Of a stretch of 64,000 nt of DNA, positions 35,672 through 43,962 are shown piece by piece (position 1 is the stretch's first letter; every line of letters begins with the position of its first letter). The position numbers were made by a program, and so were the translations under genes. The notes below the pieces were generated by a model, which saw only the letters and a program-made list of their open reading frames with translations, was not told the origin of the DNA and did not search any database. This DNA is from CBDCYS01 sp965226245 (lineage in GTDB: Bacteria > Acidobacteriota > Terriglobia > Bryobacterales > UBA6623). The stretch lies in assembly GCA_965226245.1 (NCBI GenBank), contig CBDDCL010000015.1:6138001-6202000 (forward strand), written 5' to 3'.

Positions 35672-37279
35672 ATGAATGAAGTCTTCGGGCGGACCATGTC
35701 CCAATTCGCCTCAGTGATTCTTGCCCCCCTGTTGCTGGTTTCGGCGCAGCTTGCCGGGAGCGCCGCTACCCTCAACGTCAACAACCCTGTCGGGGGAATC
35801 TACGTGCGGGTAACAACCGGGGCCCGCCTGCGGATTCATGGGCAGGGGGGAAAACGCAAAGCGACGAAGGACGACATCAAGATCACCCGCGACGGTAACG
35901 TCATCTTTGTCCGCTGCGAACCCCAAGATCAGGAGCCGATCGATCTCGACATCCAGCTTCCGTTCGACTACATCCTCGATGCCACCACCGAACAAGGCAC
36001 GATTGTCGTCGCCGGAATGGTGCGGCGGGTTTACTTGCGGACGAAGAGCGGCGAGCTGGCGATTACCGCTCCCTGGCGAGCGACGCGGTTTCGATTGGAC
36101 GCGGAGAAGAAGCCGCCCAAGATCACGCTTCCACCGGGCTTCAAGTTCACACAAAAAAAGATCGAGGTCACTGGCACGCGTACGATTTGGACGCTGCGCG
36201 ACAGACTGGCTGATTGGAACATGGCCTATGGTCAAGTGAGAATCAAAGCGGATTCCCCGGCCGCGATCAAGCTGACCGACTTCGAGATTCCCGAAGACTC
36301 CCCAGTCAAGTTCCCCTGGCAGGCGCCGGGCATCCTCAACTCGATCCTCGAAGGGCCCCCCGCCAAGCGCCCCGAGCCGCTGGCGGCGAAACTGCCTGAA
36401 GCCGGGAAGGCGATTGCGTCCGCTGGGGATCCTGTTTTTCGCTCGGACGTGAGGATGGTCAATCTCGTAGTGTCCGCCTACGGACCGGGCGGGCGCCCCG
36501 TCGGGGACCTTCATCCCGAAGACTTCGAGATCGTCGAAGACGGAGTGCCGCAGAAAGTGACTTTCGCCAGCTCGGATGATATTCCGTTCAATCTGGCGAT
36601 TCTGCTCGATCTCAGCGGCAGCACCAGACCAGACCGCGCGGCAATGAAAGAAGCCGCCAGGGGCTTCATCGCACTCGCCCGGCCGCACGACCGGGTAGCG
36701 TTGTACGCGCTCGCCGGCGGCGTCTTCCACGTCGTCTCGCGGCTCACCGGCGCCCGCGAAGAACTGCTGAGGACCATAGACCGATTGCCCGAGGTTTCCG
36801 GAGCCTCCCCGCTCTACGACACGATCGCCCTGGCCTATGCCGAAGACTTGCAATCGCGCCCCGGCCAGCGCAATGCTCTTATCATCATTAGCGACGGCAT
36901 CGACAATCGCGTCAGCAAGCAGGAACTGCCTTCACGGGTTTCCATCAAGAAGCTGGTTCGCGCCGCCGCCGAGATGAACGCGCTGATCTACCCTGTCTTC
37001 TTGCGTTCAGGCGAGCGCTTCGGACGAGGCTGGTCGCGGAAAGGCCGCTCGCATATGAGGCAACTCGCCGAAGCTTCCGGCGGCAAGTTGTTCCCGGCTC
37101 TCTCGATACGAGACCTCGAGCCGGTCTTCCCGCAAGTGGGCCGGGAACTGCGAAGCGTCTACGGCGTGGCCTACTACCCGCAGAACCAAAGCTTCGATGG
37201 TGTTTGGCGCGCCTTGCAGGTAAAAGTGAACCGGCCGGGAGTGACCGTTCGGGCAAGAACGGGTTACTTCGCGCGCTAA
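35672..37279 (+). CDS. Exported VWFA-related Acidobacterial-type protein (TIGR03436-like)
   Basis: The protein has 535 residues. An N-terminal signal sequence (FASVILAPLLLVSAQLAGSA) precedes a beta-rich half reading like an adhesin or immunoglobulin-type region. The von Willebrand A domain from about 265 has VVSAYGPGGRPVGDLHPEDF, then EDGVPQKVTF, and a MIDAS motif LLDLSGSTRPD. The combination of DFEIVEDGVPQ and an atypical VWA is the hallmark of the VWFA-related family expanded in Acidobacteria. Role unknown, probably extracellular binding. Confidence 0.8.
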   Translation: MNEVFGRTMSQFASVILAPLLLVSAQLAGSAATLNVNNPVGGIYVRVTTGARLRIHGQGGKRKATKDDIKITRDGNVIFVRCEPQDQEPIDLDIQLPFDYILDATTEQGTIVVAGMVRRVYLRTKSGELAITAPWRATRFRLDAEKKPPKITLPPGFKFTQKKIEVTGTRTIWTLRDRLADWNMAYGQVRIKADSPAAIKLTDFEIPEDSPVKFPWQAPGILNSILEGPPAKRPEPLAAKLPEAGKAIASAGDPVFRSDVRMVNLVVSAYGPGGRPVGDLHPEDFEIVEDGVPQKVTFASSDDIPFNLAILLDLSGSTRPDRAAMKEAARGFIALARPHDRVALYALAGGVFHVVSRLTGAREELLRTIDRLPEVSGASPLYDTIALAYAEDLQSRPGQRNALIIISDGIDNRVSKQELPSRVSIKKLVRAAAEMNALIYPVFLRSGERFGRGWSRKGRSHMRQLAEASGGKLFPALSIRDLEPVFPQVGRELRSVYGVAYYPQNQSFDGVWRALQVKVNRPGVTVRARTGYFAR

Positions 37280-37291
37280 GGAAAGCGCGCC

Positions 37292-37906
37292 TTAGCTGCC
37301 GCTCTTGGCGCCCGGGAACTCGGGGTGGTCCAGCATTTTTTCGATCCAAATCGCATGCCGCTCACCGTGGTAAACCAGGTAATAAAGCCATTGCAGACCG
37401 GTCAGTGCCCCGTATGTGTTTGAAGGGTGCTTGTAAACATAAAGGCTGGGATCGTCAACGACTCGAATCACGTCTAGAGCTTTGCGATGTGCCGTTTTGA
37501 AGTACTCGGCAACCTCGGCCTTGCTCTGCAGGATGTTCTTCACGTTGTAGTTTTCCGCCTTGTTCTCGGGATCCAGCATCCGCGCCCGCAGGAACTCTTC
37601 CTTGCCGGACAGAGTCTTGGCCTTCTCGGCTTGCTCTCCCTTCTTGAGCGCTCTTGTGAACACGCCCTGCAGATCTTGATGAGCCAGCGCGAGGTGCTCC
37701 ATCTCGTCCCCGATGGAGTGGCGGAATCCGGCGGGCTTGAACTGTCAATAAACCTCATCGGTGCGATCGAGCAGCGCGTTGACGTGGTCTCCCAGCGCTT
37801 TGAGCTGCTTTTCCACGTCGTCGACGCTGGCCTCGGCTTGGAGGTTCGCCGGTCCGACCAGCAGTTGGAGCGCGAAGACCGCCGAGAGGAACACTAATTT
37901 CTTCAT
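37292..37906 (-). pseudogene. Exported DinB-like protein with an in-frame TGA
   Basis: ATG at 37906 with AAAGGA upstream gives a signal peptide (MKKLVFLSAVFALQLLVGPA) and then VDDVEKQLKALGDHVNALLDRTDEVY, a TGA (codon 54, complement of 37745-37747), and the continuation QFKPAGFRHSIGDEMEHLAL to the end with HGERHAIWIEKML. The four-helix DinB fold and its metal-ligand His positions (EHLALAH; HGERH) are recognisable. The TGA stands where DinB relatives often have Trp before the FKPA motif, so a TGG to TGA change is the simplest explanation. Alternatively a short protein is restarted at MEHLAL. Confidence 0.7.
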
Positions 37907-38026
37907 GGTTGTTTTCCTTTACGTATTGTTGTTCCTTGCCAAGACTTCCGAGCCGTGACCCTCAGCACCTATGAATTGAAATCCTTGCCAGAACGTGGCA
38001 TAAAGTTCGGGAAGCGGGTAACAGAG

Positions 38027-38046
38027 CCCCAGGTGCAAGCCTGGGG
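38027..38046. repeat. Palindrome B, copy 2
   Basis: CCCCAGG and CCTGGGG around TGCAAG, between the DinB-like pseudogene and the reductase gene. See 34372-34391. Confidence 0.6.
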
Positions 38047-38106
38047 AGCAGTCCGCTATACGCAACACCTTTCGCGAGTGCCAAATGCACCCTGTTGGGT
38101 TCCGGC

Positions 38107-38823
38107 CTAGCCGTATTTCTCGTGAATGATTGCTTCTTCGTCAAACCCGCGCTCGAGCAATTGTGCTCGAACTTCCGAAACCATCTCCCGGCACCCACAG
38201 AAATAGACGTCCACTGCCCTGTCGTCGTTTCCGAGCGCTTCCCCTAAATGAGCCTGAGCGTAGCCTTGGCGGCCGCTCCAGCCATTGCCCGCTCGGCTAA
38301 GGGTGGGGCGAAACTGGAAGTTCGGGCGCCGCCGCTCGATTCCTTCAAACTCCTCCCGAAAGTATAGGCGTTCCGGTGTCCGAGCGCCAAATATCAGCGT
38401 CATCGGCGGATGTTCCGGAGCTGCTTGCCCGTCCGCGAACAGGTGCTGCAACATGGCGCGAATCGGCGCGATGCCAGTCCCATGAGCCAAGAAAACCGAC
38501 TTTCGCAGCGGGTCCCGCAACAGAAAAATTCCCGCCGGCCCCTCCAGATCGACCGACATGCCCGGCTCCGGCTCCGCCAGGAAGCTTCCAGCGACGCACA
38601 ACTCGAAACGATTCGTGCCGTTGGGGGCGGAAGCGATTGAGTAGCAGCGGCGAACTAGCTCTCCCTCCCGCTCTTGCATCATACCTATGTGCTGTCCCGG
38701 CCGGAAGTCAAACGACGGTTGATCGACGACCTCGAACTCCATCCGCGCCACTTTGGGTGCAAGCGTTGCCGAGCGAACAAGCCGTGCTGTTCGCCTTTCG
38801 GGCCGGTTGCGGTCCTCGCTCAT
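38107..38823 (-). CDS. FAD/NAD(P)-binding oxidoreductase of the ferredoxin-NADP reductase family
   Basis: From ATG 38823 the protein has 238 residues. The FAD-binding barrel has FRPGQHIGM and RCYSIASAPN. The NAD(P) domain has FLAHGTGIAPIRAML, LIFGARTPERLYF and DVYFCGCREMVSEV. No iron-sulfur domain is attached, so it must reduce a separate carrier. Its start overlaps the cbiX stop as ATGA, which implies translational coupling. Confidence 0.82.
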   Translation of the reverse strand: MSEDRNRPERRTARLVRSATLAPKVARMEFEVVDQPSFDFRPGQHIGMMQEREGELVRRCYSIASAPNGTNRFELCVAGSFLAEPEPGMSVDLEGPAGIFLLRDPLRKSVFLAHGTGIAPIRAMLQHLFADGQAAPEHPPMTLIFGARTPERLYFREEFEGIERRRPNFQFRPTLSRAGNGWSGRQGYAQAHLGEALGNDDRAVDVYFCGCREMVSEVRAQLLERGFDEEAIIHEKYG

Positions 38824-39215
38824 GGCGCCAGCACCTGTGCGACTCGCGCGGCCAAAATCTCCACCAGCGCCGGATGCCCGTCCAGGGGCGGCGAACAAGC
38901 TACCTCGACATGAGGGTGCGCCCGCGAAGCCTCTTCCACGATCAGTGGCAGGTCTCTCTGAAGGTGGATTCCCATGGTAAGAAAGTAGGGAGCAACCACG
39001 ATCTTCTTGGCTCCCCTGGCAGCCAACAGGCCAACGGCCGCGACCAGATCGGGCTCAGCCAGTTCGAGGAAAGCCGGTTCCCACAGCGAAAATCCGCAAC
39101 GCCTTGCTGTCTCGCTCGCCACTTGCCGCACGGCCTCGTTTGCTTCCGCAACACTCGACCCGTGAGCGAATACAACCAGCCCAACGCCATCGCCGGCTTG
39201 TCCCAAGGTTTCCAC
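38820..39215 (-). CDS. cbiX: Sirohydrochlorin chelatase CbiX (short form)
   Basis: The protein has 131 residues, matching the short archaeal-type CbiX. VVFAHGSS carries the first catalytic His and PYFLTMGIHLQRDLP the second. It inserts cobalt (or nickel/iron) into sirohydrochlorin. It starts with GTG, and a palindrome CTAAAC-GATCA-GTTTAG (39215-39231) covers the start, so either a repressor site or a structured leader may control it. No other cobalamin gene is adjacent; the coupled gene is an FNR-type reductase. Confidence 0.8.
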   Translation of the reverse strand: METLGQAGDGVGLVVFAHGSSVAEANEAVRQVASETARRCGFSLWEPAFLELAEPDLVAAVGLLAARGAKKIVVAPYFLTMGIHLQRDLPLIVEEASRAHPHVEVACSPPLDGHPALVEILAARVAQVLAP

Positions 39216-39289
39216 TAAACGATCAGTTTAGCATTGGTTCTTGGAACGGAACTGCGGTTGTGCCGTCCATACGGGGGCAGTTTGGCGGT

Positions 39290-39922
39290 CTAGACGCCGG
39301 GCACGATCAAACTCTGCCCGGGCTCCTCCACGCCGCCGAAATGGAGCCGCAGAAAGTCCAGAAAGGCCTTGCCGCGCGCCCTTCCGTTGTCCCGGTCGAG
39401 GGCGATGCGATAGAGAAACACCAAGATCGTGAAGATATCTGAATCACGCGTGCGCGCAAATCCGAACTTGTCGGTCTCCTTTTGTTGAAAAGCTTGAATC
39501 GTGTCGCGAAGTTCCGAGTAGACCGAGCGGGCATAGAGGGACTCGGGCCGGCTCTCGTAGTGGATTCCACTCGACAGTGTCTTGTACGTCTGTATTTGAG
39601 CGTCAAGCGCCTGCTGAGCATCGCGATCCACCGCCCCGGCGACGGAAAGGGTTCCTTCAAGAATCCCCTGTCCCAGCGCGTTCAGCAGCTCCGCGTGCTC
39701 GGTCAAGAAATTTTGCTCGATCCGCACTTCCTTGTGGGGGAAGTTCTTGGGTTCGAGGTTGCCTTGATAATCTCGCTCCCGGCTCTCCTCGAGATAACGG
39801 CAGTCGAAGGGGCAGTCGATGGTGACCTCCCTTGCCGTCCCGCAGCAGAGCGAGCAGATCTTCGTTCCCTTGGCGGGACAATAGCGTTTTGGCTTGCGTT
39901 TTTCGCAAAGAGGGCAGGCCAT
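39290..39922 (-). CDS. Zinc-ribbon protein of unknown function
   Basis: The protein has 210 residues. The N-terminal 45 residues are Cys-rich (CPLC, YCPAKGTKICSLCCG, CPFDCRYL), enough for one or two zinc sites, resembling SEC-C-like or related knuckles. The rest is mostly helical (EHAELLNALGQGILEG; FTILVFLYRIALDRDNGR) without a known signature. I recall similar proteins as hypothetical in Acidobacteria. Cytosolic, as no signal peptide is present. Confidence 0.6.
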   Translation of the reverse strand: MACPLCEKRKPKRYCPAKGTKICSLCCGTAREVTIDCPFDCRYLEESRERDYQGNLEPKNFPHKEVRIEQNFLTEHAELLNALGQGILEGTLSVAGAVDRDAQQALDAQIQTYKTLSSGIHYESRPESLYARSVYSELRDTIQAFQQKETDKFGFARTRDSDIFTILVFLYRIALDRDNGRARGKAFLDFLRLHFGGVEEPGQSLIVPGV

Positions 39923-40125
39923 CTCGATACATTATATGTGGCCCCATCTCCCACCGCCGGAGCCCCGCCGGCAATAGCGCCGGAGAGGCCCGCGGCGACT
40001 GCTTCAATCGTCCCGAGAAACGTCACCTGCTCAGGTGATGCGTGATGCAGCGGATCGGGTCTGTTCGCAATGGAAGGGCGGAATAGCCGCTTTCGAACCG
40101 CATGCTAGAATCGGGGAAAAGCTCC

Positions 40126-40201
40126 GGGCCCTTAGCTCAGTGGTTAGAGCCGCGGACTCATAATCCGTCGGTCGCAGGTTCAAATCCTGCAGGGCCCACC
40201 A
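40126..40201 (+). tRNA. ileX: tRNA-Ile2 (anticodon CAT, lysidine type)
   Basis: 76 nt with acceptor GGGCCCT/AGGGCCC, discriminator A and an encoded CCA. The D arm is TTAGCTCAGTGGTTAGAGC. The anticodon loop is CTCATAA, with CAT at 40159-40161. The T loop is GGTTCAAATCC. The body closely matches the E. coli tRNA-Ile(CAU) pattern, not elongator or initiator Met, so it should be modified by TilS to read AUA. Confidence 0.9.
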
Positions 40202-40258
40202 ATCTTTTCAATTCAATAGCTTACGGCTCAGTTCGCCCTCGGCGGAGAGGCGGACGTC

Positions 40259-40681
40259 CTAGACCGCATAAAGTGGTTCGTTTGGGGCCTCCACCGAGTC
40301 GATCCTTTCCTCTTCGACCAAGGGCTTAGCGATTGCATCGATGAAGAACATCACCGCAGGTTCAGGGGAACTGGCAAGCAACGCATCGAACAGTGCGGTC
40401 ATGCTGATTGACGTTGTTGCGCCCAGGTTGTATTCCCGGCAGAAGTGCCTCGCCCCCTTGATGGTGAAGCCCACGTACTTCTTCCGCCCCGACTGATCAG
40501 GGTAGTTGTCGATTAGGACAGTGAGCCTGTCATTTACACGTGTTTCGTATACACTGCAATCCCGTGCGATCACGCGTATGCAATCAAGACGATCGTCAAA
40601 GAACGCACAAGGGCGGAATTCTCCGTTCTCGCCCTCGAATGTTTCGCCGACCAGTCGAGTCAGTTCGTCATGAGTGCTCAT
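40259..40681 (-). CDS. Hypothetical protein, second gene of a two-gene cassette
   Basis: From MSTHDELTRLVG (ATG 40681) the protein has 140 residues. Segments such as CIRVIARDCSVYETRVNDRL and TVLIDNYPDQSGRKKYVGFTIKG look beta-rich and soluble; no signal peptide or membrane segment is present. No family recognised. Its ATG overlaps the upstream stop as ATGA, so it depends on translation of the first gene. It lies 57 bp behind tRNA-Ile2 on the opposite strand. Confidence 0.55.
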   Translation of the reverse strand: MSTHDELTRLVGETFEGENGEFRPCAFFDDRLDCIRVIARDCSVYETRVNDRLTVLIDNYPDQSGRKKYVGFTIKGARHFCREYNLGATTSISMTALFDALLASSPEPAVMFFIDAIAKPLVEEERIDSVEAPNEPLYAV

Positions 40682-41181
40682 GTGCCTCGGCTCCATAATC
40701 TCGTGTCGTATCGCTGTCCCCAGTTTACCGGCGCGCACGGAAGCTCAGGATCTTCTTCGACCCAGTTCCACTTCTCAATTGAGCCAGACACGCCGTATTC
40801 ATCGGCTTCTCGCGAGCGAACCAACACGACGAAGGCCCTACCTGCAGGGAGTGTTCGTTCCACCACTCCACCATAGTTCGGGTCCCCGCGCCATTCGTAG
40901 TCACGTCGAGAACACCAAGTATACACGAGGACCGTTTTATCTGCTCGCATGTCCCCGTCGTGCAACAAGGGACGCTTTAGCCCACGGAAGATGTGCTGTG
41001 CGATGGTCAGATCATCCTGCACGATGCCGTAGTATTGGGCAATCGCCGACCGCAGCCCGCGCTTTGCGTACTGCCGGAAGGTATTGCTCCTAATGCCCAA
41101 CTTTATCTTGCGCTGCTGAACGTCAGGCGATGGGGCATCGACAATGTCCTTGTACGGACCAGCCCCTTTTATGGGTCTCAT
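40678..41181 (-). CDS. Hypothetical protein, first gene of a two-gene cassette
   Basis: The protein has 167 residues and is not recognised. SNTFRQYAKRGLRSAIAQYY suggests an N-terminal helical part. KTVLVYTWCSRRDYEWRGD and GRAFVVLVRSREADEYGVSG form a beta-rich, Trp/Arg-rich C-terminal half. No export signal. It overlaps the following gene by four nt. The pair stands between a tRNA gene and a 600-bp degraded stretch, like small accessory cassettes, but I see no integrase. Confidence 0.55.
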   Translation of the reverse strand: MRPIKGAGPYKDIVDAPSPDVQQRKIKLGIRSNTFRQYAKRGLRSAIAQYYGIVQDDLTIAQHIFRGLKRPLLHDGDMRADKTVLVYTWCSRRDYEWRGDPNYGGVVERTLPAGRAFVVLVRSREADEYGVSGSIEKWNWVEEDPELPCAPVNWGQRYDTRLWSRGT

Positions 41182-41783
41182 GTCCTGTACATTTCTCCTG
41201 ATTAGGGGTGCCCCGTGTGAACCGCGCGGTTGAGACCCCTGAACGTCTAGAGTAGACGGAAGTAGATGGCACTCGGGTACAAGACCGGCGGTCGCGCTCC
41301 GGGTACGCCGAACAACACTTCAGCTCGGTTCGGCGGACACATCCTGGCCGTTCGCCAGGCGCGATCTTAACCCTTCGTAAGCTGCTAATAGTTGCCGGGC
41401 GGAGGCTGGCAAAACGGAGGTCCCCTTGTTTAGCGGGAACCTCGCCACGGTCGTCTCGGCTATTCCACGACTTCCGTGTCGAGCCTGCCCTTCTCTCGCG
41501 CAATACCAACGACGAGCATTTCTAAATCTTGCTCACTGTCGGCGACAAAGGAATGGACATCATGGAAAAGAATGGCGATAGCGTCTCCTTCGCCCCCCGA
41601 TGAAGCGCGGAGTTCCGTCCGCGCCTCTGTCCGGGCGGCTGAAATTTTCTGCCCAATCGGCAAAGATTTGACTGTACAGGTACGAGTGGTCCTTTCGGCA
41701 GCATCTCGTAAGCGCCCTGGACAGCGGCGTTGATCGGTGCACCGAAACGCCTCAGTAGCTCAAGGTAGCGGACCCCGGATTCC
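41182..41783. other. 600-bp gap, possibly a gene remnant
   Basis: Two minus-strand frames hold short protein-like pieces: LLRRFGAPINAAVQGAYEML near 41700-41760, and AILFHDVHSFVADSEQDLEM with GIAREKGRLDTEVVE ending at 41460. They may be halves of one frameshifted gene, but neither half is recognised and the connection is not shown. Confidence 0.3.
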
Positions 41784-43853
41784 TTACTCCACGGCCAGCG
41801 TCAAGCCCGGCTGGGTTGGCACGCCGCCGATGTTGATCTTTAGGGGGACCTGAGATCCCGGCTCAATCTCGAGCGGTACGCGGACATTCACTTGCACTAG
41901 CCCAACAAACCCCGGCGCCATGCCCGAGAAAAGCACCTCGGACTCCACCCCTCCGATCATCGCGTTGACGGCCCCGCTCACCCGATTCAGTAGTTCCGCG
42001 ACCGCCGCCCGCTCCCCGGTTTCAATCATGGGTTCGACCATCCCTTGTCCAGTACCGAAGATGGCAACGACGCTGCCCTTCGGGGCGGGATCTCCCGCGG
42101 TGTTGAGGGTCCCGTCTTGGTTGAGCGCGACGGCGCTCGTGCCATCTGGGAAAGTGAACATGGCGGGGTTCGTGGCGGCGACGGACGCCGTCGAAGGCGG
42201 CCCTCGCACGAACTGATAGCTCACGACAATCTCCGCCGTTGCAGCCCCGGCGATCTCAAACGGCGCCTGGGCGTTGATTTGATCCTGCCTGGCGAAAAAC
42301 AACGGCGCCGGAACACCGTTCACCAGCACAATCGTGTCCCCAATCGTCCTCATGAGACCGCCGCTAACCGGATTGAGCCGGCCCACCGATCCTTGCTCGG
42401 TTTCAGGTCCCAGGCGCCTGCCGAAAATCGAAAAAACACCGCCGGGCGATAGCGGCCCCTCGAGAAAGCTGGCGGCGTTTACAATGCCCTCGGACGAAAA
42501 CAGCGGCGGGATCAGCGGCCGCGCCACGCGGATCCCGCCGGAGAGAATTGTCGCCTCCGTTTCGGTCGAGATCATCAGACTTAGCAACCCCGCCGGAGAA
42601 TCCGAAGACGCTTCCACTCGAAACTCGATGCGCGGGAATCGTGACCCGTCGCTGAACATCACGATGTCGCGCTCAAAAGAACCTTCGATGACCCGCACCG
42701 GGGCGCCCAGGAAAGAGAGCGATGCTGCGGTGATCCGAGGGCTGTCCAGGCCGGTTCCGTATACGGCGATGGTAAACTCGGCGCCCGCTTCAATCACCGC
42801 TCCGACGAAGCTGCGAACGGGTCCAGGAAACGGAGCGGCCCCGGCTCCCTCGATGTTGATCGTCCCGGCGCCGGCGGCTACCGTGATGTCCGCGCGCGCT
42901 GTCTCGGCGACGACGACGGCCACCGTCGCGGGGCTGGCGCGCCCGCCGAAGAAGTTCGTTTGAAATGCCAGGCTGGCCTGATTGCCGGCCGGTCCGAACT
43001 GGTTCGCGCGCGCGGGGCCGTCCAGAGGCTCGGCATAGACCAAGTAGTTGCCGGGCGGCACTTTGCCGATTCGATAACTGCCGTCGCTCTCCGTGATCCC
43101 GCCAATCACCGTGTTGCTGGCGGGGTCGAATGCGCTGACAGCCGCCCCGCGCACGCCTGCTCCGTCCTCCAAACGGACATTGCCCTCGAGACTTCCAAAG
43201 CCGGCCATGGCGCCCGCCCGCGGGTAGAGGTCAGCCGCGAACGCCATGTCGTCGGCGGTGAGTGTCGCGAGGGTCCGGTTCTCGCGCGCCACCTGCGCGA
43301 ACATCGTTGCGCCCGCGACATTGGAATGGTCCAGGCCGAGGGCGTGCCCCAGCTCGTGAGTCAGAGTGGCCTGGATGTCAAACGATCGGGCAGCCAGAGT
43401 CGTCGAGAAAGTCAGAGAGGCGTTGAAGATGATGTCGGTGTCGGTCAGCTCCCCGTTCGTTTGAGAGGAAAGAGTCGTAATCGCAACCGCACTTCCTACC
43501 AGCGACCGGGTTTGCAACGAATCGGCGAAGGTGATCACATGGACGCCGTCATTGCGTGGCTCGAGGCTGCCGGGCCGCACCTCGGCGAAGCGCGCCATCG
43601 ACGATTCGATCTGGTTCCAGCTATCCATGGCCGCCAGGACCGCCGCCACGGGCAGACTCCCGGCGGTGATGACCGTCTCCCCGTCCCGGTTGGCAAGTCC
43701 GGGGACAGTCGACTCGTGAAGCACGAACTGTATGTTTTCGAAGTCGGCGCGGCTGAGGGGAACCCCCCGGCGGCGCTGATTGCGAATATAAGCCGGCACC
43801 GGCACGAGCAGCGCCAGCACAACAAAAACCGGGAGAAAGAGACGAAAACTCAC
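41784..43853 (-). CDS. Secreted matrixin-like metalloprotease with TIGR03437-type C-terminal domain
   Basis: From GTG 43853 the protein has 689 residues and opens with a signal sequence (FRLFLPVFVVLALLVPVPAY). Around 166-176 HELGHALGLDH provides the three zinc His and Glu of M10-type metalloproteases, with GATM nearby as a possible Met-turn. A carboxypeptidase-regulatory-like Ig domain follows (GSLEGNVRLEDGAGVRGAAV...GSYRIGKVPPGNYLV). The last ~240 residues (GIVNAASFLEGPLSPGGVFS; LVNGVPAPLFFARQDQINAQ; GAVNAMIGGVESEVLFSGMA) are the TIGR03437 type, which is abundant in Solibacter. The open frame extends upstream, but that part overlaps comEC. Confidence 0.82.
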   Translation of the reverse strand: MSFRLFLPVFVVLALLVPVPAYIRNQRRRGVPLSRADFENIQFVLHESTVPGLANRDGETVITAGSLPVAAVLAAMDSWNQIESSMARFAEVRPGSLEPRNDGVHVITFADSLQTRSLVGSAVAITTLSSQTNGELTDTDIIFNASLTFSTTLAARSFDIQATLTHELGHALGLDHSNVAGATMFAQVARENRTLATLTADDMAFAADLYPRAGAMAGFGSLEGNVRLEDGAGVRGAAVSAFDPASNTVIGGITESDGSYRIGKVPPGNYLVYAEPLDGPARANQFGPAGNQASLAFQTNFFGGRASPATVAVVVAETARADITVAAGAGTINIEGAGAAPFPGPVRSFVGAVIEAGAEFTIAVYGTGLDSPRITAASLSFLGAPVRVIEGSFERDIVMFSDGSRFPRIEFRVEASSDSPAGLLSLMISTETEATILSGGIRVARPLIPPLFSSEGIVNAASFLEGPLSPGGVFSIFGRRLGPETEQGSVGRLNPVSGGLMRTIGDTIVLVNGVPAPLFFARQDQINAQAPFEIAGAATAEIVVSYQFVRGPPSTASVAATNPAMFTFPDGTSAVALNQDGTLNTAGDPAPKGSVVAIFGTGQGMVEPMIETGERAAVAELLNRVSGAVNAMIGGVESEVLFSGMAPGFVGLVQVNVRVPLEIEPGSQVPLKINIGGVPTQPGLTLAVE

Positions 43854-43962
43854 GTTGGAGTTATTATATCGGCGGCTCCCGGGTCGTTCCTCTAGTGGGG
43901 ACCAAAAGGGACGCTCAGCGACCGAACATTGCCCGCGCACTGCCGGCGGCTTCGCCGAGTGG

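Noticed and set aside
37745..37747. Selenocysteine at the DinB TGA
   Set aside because: The position aligns with Trp, no SECIS-like structure was evident, and a one-base change explains it.
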